Shown: positions 58,874 to 64,000 of the stretch, in pieces | How the letters are laid out: every line of letters starts with the position of its first letter | Position numbering within the stretch: position 1 is the first letter of the stretch | Assembly: GCF_039982735.1 (NCBI RefSeq) | Contig: NZ_JBDWXV010000001.1 | Span: forward strand, 124,001-188,000 | Source of the DNA: Saccharospirillum sp039982735 | GTDB lineage: Bacteria; Pseudomonadota; Gammaproteobacteria; Pseudomonadales; Natronospirillaceae | Length of the DNA stretch: 64,000 nucleotides | Direction: 5' to 3' | Position numbers and translations under genes: made by a program | Notes under the pieces: generated by a model | Seen by the model: only the letters and a program-made list of their open reading frames with translations | What the model was told of the DNA's origin: nothing | Databases searched by the model: none

Positions 58874-60697
58874 CTAGAAATGGTACTCAGCCGATACCTT
58901 GAAGGTACGGCCGGAGGTGTTGTAGTAGGAATCAGTAAAGCTGTCGTAGTTAGTGACGTAGTCTTCATCCAGTACATTATCAACTCGGGCGCTCAAGGTG
59001 CTGCCTTCGCTCCATTGGTAGCGTGTGCCCAAACCCAGGATCGCATAATCACCCAGCGCAACATCACCATTAATACGACCCGTCTCAGACTGCAGGTCGG
59101 TGTTAAACAGCCACTGCCCATACTGGTAGGCAAGTGCTGCAAAGGCAGTCCATTCCGGTCGGTTGTTCAACCGCTCGTCATCCCCATCGCGCGCATCGGT
59201 TAGGGTCGTGTTAAACCTGAGGTCAAAGGCTCCTATTTGCTGGGCAAAGTCCAACTCCAGACCAAGAATGCGAGCTTCATCGATATTGGCTGCAGTAAAG
59301 GTGTTCGGGTCAGAGCCAATCAGATTGGTGGTATCGATACGGTAACCACTGACGCGCCATTCGCCACCCTGGGTAAACTGCCGAAGAGCCAGTTCAAAAC
59401 TCCGCGATTCCTCGGGTTCCACGTTTTCATCGCCATAGTTCGGAAAGTACAATTCATTGAAACTTGGCGCCCTGAACGCTGTGCCAGCGGTACCAACGAT
59501 CTCCAGTGTATCGGTAATCAGGTAGGAGGTACCCAGGGTTCCTGTTGTATAGGTGTCGTAGGCGCTGTTGTTGTCGAATCGCAGGCTGCCCTGCAGGCCG
59601 AGATCGCCTGCGTAGGTTGACAGGCTTGCGAACACACCGGTGTTAGTGCGTTCGGTTTCGTCGTAGTCGGTGGTCGATTCCAGTTCAACCGTATCTACGT
59701 CAATACCGACAGCGGCCGATACATCGCCAATGGTGCGTTCAGCCAGTGCTGTGGCGGTATAGCCTGTAGTTTTGAACTGGGTATCGTTGGCGGAGTCATC
59801 TCCATCACTGTTGACGCTGTCGTCTACATACCGGCCCAGGCGCGAGCTCAGGTGGGTATTGGACGAAACGTCGTAATCGAGTGACAGGGAAGAATTGGAG
59901 AGATCGGTCTGTGTTTGCCAGTCAATGTCACTACTGCACGGGATCCGTGTGAACCCGGCATAACAGGCAGAGTCATAGTCTGCAGTGCTGCTTGACTGAA
60001 CATGATTGATTCCCAGCAGCAAGTCATCGCTTATTCGAGTATCTACAGAGAGGTTACCTGAAAACTGGTTGAATCCATCTTCATCTTTATTCGAATCAGA
60101 CTCCAGAGTGGTGCTATCAAAACCGTCGGTGCCGGTGTAGAAAATGTCGGCTGCAGCGCGCGTTTTCTCGGTCGAGAAATCAAAGCCAGCGCCGAGTTTG
60201 TGGTAATTATGGCTACCATAGCTACCAGACACATAAATGTCGTCTTGTGAGGCGTCAGGCGACTTGGTAAAGACCTGTATCACCCCGCCAATACCATTTG
60301 CTCCGTAAAGGCTGGAAACGGGCCCCCGGACTACTTCAATACGTTCGATATTGGACAGTGAAATGCCGGCAAAAGAGGTTTGTCCGGTGCTGGCACTGAC
60401 CTGAGGGACGCCGTCGATGAGTACCACAACCTGACTGCTGGTCGTTCCTCGCAGTAAGACGTTGCTGGTAGAGCCAAGGCTGCCAGTGCTGACCAGACTG
60501 ACACCAGACAAACGGCTGAGCAAGGTGCCAAGGTCACTGTCCTGAAAGTGTTTCAGGTCTTCTTCGGTCAGTACCGTTACTGCAGACTGCGTCTGAGTGA
60601 TTGGCACTGCGTATCGGTTGGCGGTGATCACAACGTCTTCAGCGACGGCCATGGTTGGCAGTAGCAAGACTGAGGCGGTAAACATAAAACGATTCAT
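58874..60697 (-). CDS. btuB: Vitamin B12 outer-membrane receptor
   Basis: 607-residue TonB-dependent receptor. Signal peptide MNRFMFTASVLLLPTMAVAE, TonB box EDVVITANRY just after it, plug domain with GTTSSQVVVLIDGVPQVSAS and RGPVSSLYGANGIGGVIQVFT, then barrel ending in Phe. The ATG at 60695-60697 is chosen (AGGAACC upstream). BtuB identity rests on the cobalamin riboswitch in the leader together with the BtuB-like TonB box and plug. No btuCDF genes are adjacent. Confidence 0.92.
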   Translation of the reverse strand: MNRFMFTASVLLLPTMAVAEDVVITANRYAVPITQTQSAVTVLTEEDLKHFQDSDLGTLLSRLSGVSLVSTGSLGSTSNVLLRGTTSSQVVVLIDGVPQVSASTGQTSFAGISLSNIERIEVVRGPVSSLYGANGIGGVIQVFTKSPDASQDDIYVSGSYGSHNYHKLGAGFDFSTEKTRAAADIFYTGTDGFDSTTLESDSNKDEDGFNQFSGNLSVDTRISDDLLLGINHVQSSSTADYDSACYAGFTRIPCSSDIDWQTQTDLSNSSLSLDYDVSSNTHLSSRLGRYVDDSVNSDGDDSANDTQFKTTGYTATALAERTIGDVSAAVGIDVDTVELESTTDYDETERTNTGVFASLSTYAGDLGLQGSLRFDNNSAYDTYTTGTLGTSYLITDTLEIVGTAGTAFRAPSFNELYFPNYGDENVEPEESRSFELALRQFTQGGEWRVSGYRIDTTNLIGSDPNTFTAANIDEARILGLELDFAQQIGAFDLRFNTTLTDARDGDDERLNNRPEWTAFAALAYQYGQWLFNTDLQSETGRINGDVALGDYAILGLGTRYQWSEGSTLSARVDNVLDEDYVTNYDSFTDSYYNTSGRTFKVSAEYHF

Positions 60698-60841
60698 TGA
60701 GGTTCCTTTCGTCATTCATATTGGATGAATAAACGAAGGGACAAGTCTAGCGGCTGACAAACGGAAACACGCACAATTGACTCTATGGTCTGACCGGATG
60801 ACAGAAATCCACTTTGTTGCCCTCCGCAACAACAGGGTATT

Positions 60842-61000
60842 CAGTCAAAGGCCGGTCTCCGGGCTTAAGGATGCTAGAGGGTACAACTGAACCTCTATGA
60901 CGTGGCGCCTTCCCGCTTGCGCAGTGGCTGAGTGCCTTGTCCATCCTGTTACCGTTGCGGGGGCAGCATCAGATTTTCACTGATTTCCCGTACACCAATA
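60842..61000 (-). promoter_or_regulatory. Cobalamin riboswitch
   Basis: On the minus strand: GTGAAAATCTGATGCTGCCC, CCGCAACGGTAA, the B12 box region CAGCCACTGCGCAAGCGGGA followed by AGGC, and AAGCCCGGAGACCGGCC. These blocks in this order are the core of the adenosylcobalamin riboswitch. A hairpin TTGTTGC/GCAACAA (60814-60831) follows, about 115 nt before the btuB start. Binding of cobalamin should turn btuB-tonB off. Confidence 0.95.
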
Positions 61001-61121
61001 ACTGTCTGTTTGGTGGCGGCATCATAGAGGGCTTTCTATGAGCAGGCAAGCCGCACCGACCCAACTGATGGCGCCGACCCTGTGTGATCAATGGCGATGC
61101 TTTAGGCTTGTTTGTGAAAGC

Positions 61122-62249
61122 CTAACCCAGGTTTGATGATTGTTCGCGGGCTTGAGCCAGACGACGAAACCGGGCTCGCCATGGTTTCTCGATAAAGGTA
61201 TAGGTACCAAAAGACAAACCTATAACGACTGCAAGCGCGAATAGATTAATCAGGCTGGCAAACGGCGTTTGAAAGACTTGTTGCATGCCCATACCTGCCC
61301 GAAAGATCTCACTGGTGGGCACGCCAAGCACGTACTCCGCAATGTTATCAAAGACAATGAAGACCAGCGCATGGGTCATATAGATTGAATAGGACAGTGT
61401 GCCAATGAACAGTAGCGGCGCGGTGGATAGCAGAGAGCTGAACCAACCGCCAGACTGAATGGTAAAAACACAGATCATTAGCGCAAAGCTGACGAAGGTG
61501 GCCAGTTGAACGGTTTTGTCATCGTGTGATTGCCAGACTAATAGCAGGGTGGCTATGACCACAGCGGTTTCAAGCATGTGGCTAACCATGGGTCTGAAGG
61601 TTATGTACCGGTCTTGCGTCTGGGTAAATATAAAAGCACCCAGAAAGAACCCGCCGACGCACCGGGGGAAGCCGAACTGGTCCGCGCTGAGCAACGATGA
61701 ACCCGTTTGCTGGTACAACAGAGCGTATGACACCAAGCTGACCAGGAGGTACAGAAAGGGTTTTCGGTTCCGCGGGGTAATGCTAATAAATGCGAAGAAT
61801 ACCAGGTAGGTGAAAAACTCGACACTGATACTCCAGGCGGGGTAATTCCAGCTCAGAGTCTGGGTGGCTCCCATGCCATTGACTAGAAACAGGTTTGCAA
61901 TGAAGGTGGTGATGCTGTTTTTGTCAAAAGGGTTGCCACCCAGGTTCAACTCGAAGTGGGCGTACCCTTTTAAGAGTATGTATGGCAACCACATTAAGAG
62001 CATGAATAGATGCAGCGGGTACAGTCGACCAAAACGAAGCAAGGTGAAGGTTTTGAAATCGAGACCCTGATCAATTTTTTCTGAATAGGCGAGAGCGAGC
62101 ACAAAACCCGAGAGAATGAAGAAAAAATCAACGAATATCGAGGCCTCTCCAACCAGAGGCGGGTAGGCCGCGACGACAAAGCTCGAGTGGAACAGTGCCA
62201 CCATTATGGCCGCCAGGCCGCGCAACGATTCCAGAGACGGGTATTGCAT
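61122..62249 (-). CDS. Acyltransferase 3 family membrane protein (OafA/YrhL type)
   Basis: 375 residues with about ten membrane helices. The N-terminus MQYPSLESLRGLAAIMVALFHSSFV carries the catalytic His and the LRGLAA motif of the family, which acetylates surface sugars such as O-antigen or exopolysaccharide. FFILSGFVLALAYSEKI is the next conserved segment. The ATG at 62247-62249 has GGAG 8 nt upstream. No polysaccharide genes are adjacent, so the substrate is unknown. Confidence 0.88.
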   Translation of the reverse strand: MQYPSLESLRGLAAIMVALFHSSFVVAAYPPLVGEASIFVDFFFILSGFVLALAYSEKIDQGLDFKTFTLLRFGRLYPLHLFMLLMWLPYILLKGYAHFELNLGGNPFDKNSITTFIANLFLVNGMGATQTLSWNYPAWSISVEFFTYLVFFAFISITPRNRKPFLYLLVSLVSYALLYQQTGSSLLSADQFGFPRCVGGFFLGAFIFTQTQDRYITFRPMVSHMLETAVVIATLLLVWQSHDDKTVQLATFVSFALMICVFTIQSGGWFSSLLSTAPLLFIGTLSYSIYMTHALVFIVFDNIAEYVLGVPTSEIFRAGMGMQQVFQTPFASLINLFALAVVIGLSFGTYTFIEKPWRARFRRLAQAREQSSNLG

Positions 62250-62444
62250 GAGCTCACTCCTTTGAACACAACGATCCAAACCACAAAGCAAGACACCCTC
62301 AAGAAGGGACCTTGTACGGTAGTAACAGGTTGGAACAGGCAGCTTCAGATCATAAGCAGAAGGGGTTTAGTGAGGCATCAACTCTGAGCCAGCTCCATGG
62401 CTTCCAGCGTGTACAAATATCAGCTTGTTAGAGCCTGATCAAGG

Positions 62445-62478
62445 TAAAAATAGAAAACCCGGACAGTGCTGCCCGGGT
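62445..62478 (-). terminator. Rho-independent terminator of dps
   Basis: On the minus strand ACCCGG and CCGGGT pair around an inner CAG/CTG stem, followed by TTTTCTATTTTT. It lies about 45 bp after the dps stop. Confidence 0.82.
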
Positions 62479-62522
62479 GTTTGGTTCAATGCTCCCGAGA
62501 ATCGGGGGCGTGGGGCATGGTG

Positions 62523-62996
62523 TTATTCGCCCAGATAAGACCGGTACATCCAAACATCCTTTTCCTGCTCGCGGATGTAGTCGCCCATCAGGGCGGCGGT
62601 GCCTTCATCGTTGGCTTCCTGCGCCAGAGAAAGCAGGGCACGCTGTTTGCCGATCATGGCCTGGTAAGACTCCAGAATATGACCGACGGCGGCACGGCCA
62701 TCGCGTACCCGCGTTTGTTCCTTGATCGTCGCGCTTTCCAGGTACTTGCTGTAGCTGTGTACGGGCTCGTGTCCCAGTGTCTGGATGCGCTCTGCCACTT
62801 CATCGATCTTGGTCAGCAGGTTGGTGTATAGCTCTTCGAACTTGACGTGCAATTCAAAGAAGTTTTCGCCTTTGATGTTCCAGTGAAAACCCCGGGCATT
62901 CATGTAGAACACCTGGTAGTTCGCCAGTAATTCGTTCAAGCCGGACGCCAATTTTTCTGCACTGGCCGTGTTCAATCCAATTGCGTTGGTACTCAT
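62523..62996 (-). CDS. dps: Dps ferritin-like DNA-protection protein
   Basis: 157 residues, typical for Dps. Forms a 12-subunit shell that oxidises and stores iron and shields DNA. The ferroxidase site is visible in FYMNARGFHWNIKGENFFELHVKFEELY (His, Asp/Glu ligands, about 29-57). The ATG at 62994-62996 has GGAGGTG at good spacing; a GTG two codons earlier would overlap that site. It is a single-gene unit. Confidence 0.95.
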   Translation of the reverse strand: MSTNAIGLNTASAEKLASGLNELLANYQVFYMNARGFHWNIKGENFFELHVKFEELYTNLLTKIDEVAERIQTLGHEPVHSYSKYLESATIKEQTRVRDGRAAVGHILESYQAMIGKQRALLSLAQEANDEGTAALMGDYIREQEKDVWMYRSYLGE

Positions 62997-63164
62997 GGGC
63001 ACCTCCTTCTGTTAAGAATGTTCAGGACAAGTGTCTGACACAATAGAAGTGAGGGCGAATGAAAGGAGTTAAACCCTCTTATAGTTTAATAATATCAGCG
63101 AGGCTGAGTTGATTACTTGAAGCTATAAATTGGGTGGTTCAGCTGAGGGTGGTTTGTCGGAAAA

Positions 63165-63428
63165 TCAGGCCCGGTCCTGGCCAGCCTGTGTGCGGGGTTC
63201 GTCGTAGATGAGGGCGCTGCCGATGCGGTGTTTGCCGTGAAGTTCGGCAATGGCGTCATCGAGCAGGATCAGGTATTTGAGGTCTATCGGGTGAATATCG
63301 ACACCCCGGCGCTGGCACTGGGCGGCAGCGTAGGCGTGCTTGATCACCATAAAAGGCGTGTGATCACGCTCGCGCAGGTGCACGGCGAGTTGGTGTTTTT
63401 CCTGCTCTGTGAGTCCGTCTATAAACAT
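63165..63428 (-). CDS. Small protein of unknown function
   Basis: 87 residues, not recognised. It has a charged, mainly helical pattern (LTEQEKHQLAVHLRERDH, then LKYLILLDDAIAELHGKHRI) with several His and a single Cys; no membrane helix or signal peptide. Codon use and good start context suggest a real gene. It lies between acnA and dps on the same strand. Confidence 0.5.
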   Translation of the reverse strand: MFIDGLTEQEKHQLAVHLRERDHTPFMVIKHAYAAAQCQRRGVDIHPIDLKYLILLDDAIAELHGKHRIGSALIYDEPRTQAGQDRA

Positions 63429-63637
63429 GAAGGTTCTGTCGGCACCGTAATCGTAAAAAGCAGGGTATTATGTATGACGCTGGATGCCTAACTCTGTGAT
63501 GCAGTCGAGGGTCAAAGTGTGATGCGTCTCTAGAAATAGCTTATTTTCGTCAAAAATATGACCTCTTGACCGCGTCTTTCAAATAAAATTGGGAAAAAGT
63601 CAAATTTTAGACTCATTTCAGTGTCGGAAATACCGAA

Positions 63638-63684
63638 TTCATGAATGGCCGGGGCTGAGCAGTCCAGCCCGGGCCATTTATGAA
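63638..63684. repeat. Large hairpin after acnA
   Basis: ATGGCCGGGGCTG (63645-63657) and CAGCCCGGGCCAT (63665-63677) pair at 12 of 13 positions and the stem extends outward (TTCATGA with TTATGAA-like ends). It lies about 25 bp after the acnA stop. No T-run follows on the minus strand, so it may protect the mRNA end or act with Rho. Confidence 0.55.
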
Positions 63685-63703
63685 TCAGCCTATGCTGCTG
63701 ATG

Positions 63704-64000
63704 TTAATTGGCCAGGTCACGCAGCACGAAGTGTAGAATGCCGCCATGGCGGTAGTAGTCCCACTCGACGGCCGTGTCGATGCGAACCCTGGCTGCAAAG
63801 CTGCGTTGCTTGCCTTGAGTGTCGGTCACGTGAACGGTTACTTGCTCCGGCTCACCCTGCAATGCCTCGACGGAAAAGTGCTCTTCACCGGTTAGGTTAA
63901 GGCTCTCAACCGACTCACCTTCCATGAACTGCAAGGGTAGAACCCCAAAACCGACGAGGTTTGAGCGGTGTATGCGCTCGTAACTTTGCGCGATAACAAC
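63704..64000 (-). CDS. acnA: Aconitate hydratase A, C-terminal part (cut by window edge)
   Basis: The minus-strand frame is open from the window edge to the TAA at 63704-63706, 98 codons. QSYERIHRSNLVGFGVLPLQF followed by an EWDYYRHGGILHFVLRDL ending is the standard C-terminus of AcnA-type aconitase, which turns citrate into isocitrate with a 4Fe-4S cluster. About 800 N-terminal residues lie outside the window. Confidence 0.93.
   Translation of the reverse strand, partial: VVIAQSYERIHRSNLVGFGVLPLQFMEGESVESLNLTGEEHFSVEALQGEPEQVTVHVTDTQGKQRSFAARVRIDTAVEWDYYRHGGILHFVLRDLAN

Noticed and set aside
1..64000. CRISPR array, tRNA or rRNA genes, prophage or intact transposase
   Set aside because: I looked for regularly spaced direct repeats, TTCGAATC-type tRNA arms and transposase-like proteins and saw none. 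The repeats present are dispersed and palindromic, not an array.

Overview
The window reads as chromosomal DNA of a free-living gammaproteobacterium, most likely a marine or halophilic member of the Oceanospirillales type. This is inferred from the gene set: class Ia ribonucleotide reductase with its ferredoxin, leuS-lptE-holA, ntrBC, a TAXI-type TRAP transporter, 7TMR-DISM and GGDEF signalling proteins, TonB/BtuB outer-membrane uptake, and gammaproteobacterial-style Fur, NrdR, CRP and NtrC sites. The species cannot be named from the sequence. No tRNA, rRNA, CRISPR array, prophage or intact transposase was seen.

Region 1 (1-16.3 kb) is an iron-acquisition island. A hemS-type gene cut by the left edge diverges from a TonB-dependent receptor and a HmuY-family lipoprotein; a tonB with a long Pro-Glu spacer follows. 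Next comes a plus-strand operon of ABC ATPase, two FecCD permeases, a sucrase/ferredoxin-like protein, a siderophore-type binding protein and an ABC half-exporter. A second, minus-strand importer (binding protein plus two FecCD permeases) has no ATPase of its own. At its head sits a near-ideal sigma70 promoter whose spacer is a perfect Fur palindrome. It drives about 195 nt of structured, non-coding DNA ending in a strong terminator: a candidate iron-responsive small RNA.

Region 2 (16.3-31.4 kb) is mixed: a VWA lipoprotein with an unfamiliar membrane protein, the tail of a WYL-type regulator (pseudogene), satD and a membrane partner behind an AT-rich operator-like region, a cytosine-deaminase-like enzyme, a two-component pair, a lipoprotein with a pilin-like C-terminal segment, an MHYT protein with a decayed GGDEF domain behind a perfect CRP-type site, and nrdA-nrdB-ferredoxin behind paired NrdR boxes.

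Region 3 (31.4-46 kb) holds a GDT1-family cation exporter behind a yybP-ykoY-type manganese riboswitch, a TAXI TRAP operon, hisB-hisH-hisA-hisF (hisA and hisF separated by two repeats), a PanZ-like acetyltransferase, a large diguanylate cyclase, and ntrBC with two NtrC boxes and a sigma54 promoter in front.

Region 4 (46-64 kb) holds argG, a polytopic membrane protein, a 272-bp MITE-like element, a hybrid histidine kinase, a methyltransferase, a D-cysteine desulfhydrase-like enzyme, leuS-lptE-holA, a cobalamin-riboswitch-controlled btuB-tonB pair, an acyltransferase, dps, a small unknown gene and the 3' end of acnA at the right edge.

The most unusual feature is a family of eight intergenic elements (12.3-46.0 kb). 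Each has long complementary arms around a conserved core with two small hairpins, and the arms differ between copies by compensating changes on both sides. This points to a conserved fold and to a repeat family that deserves its own description.
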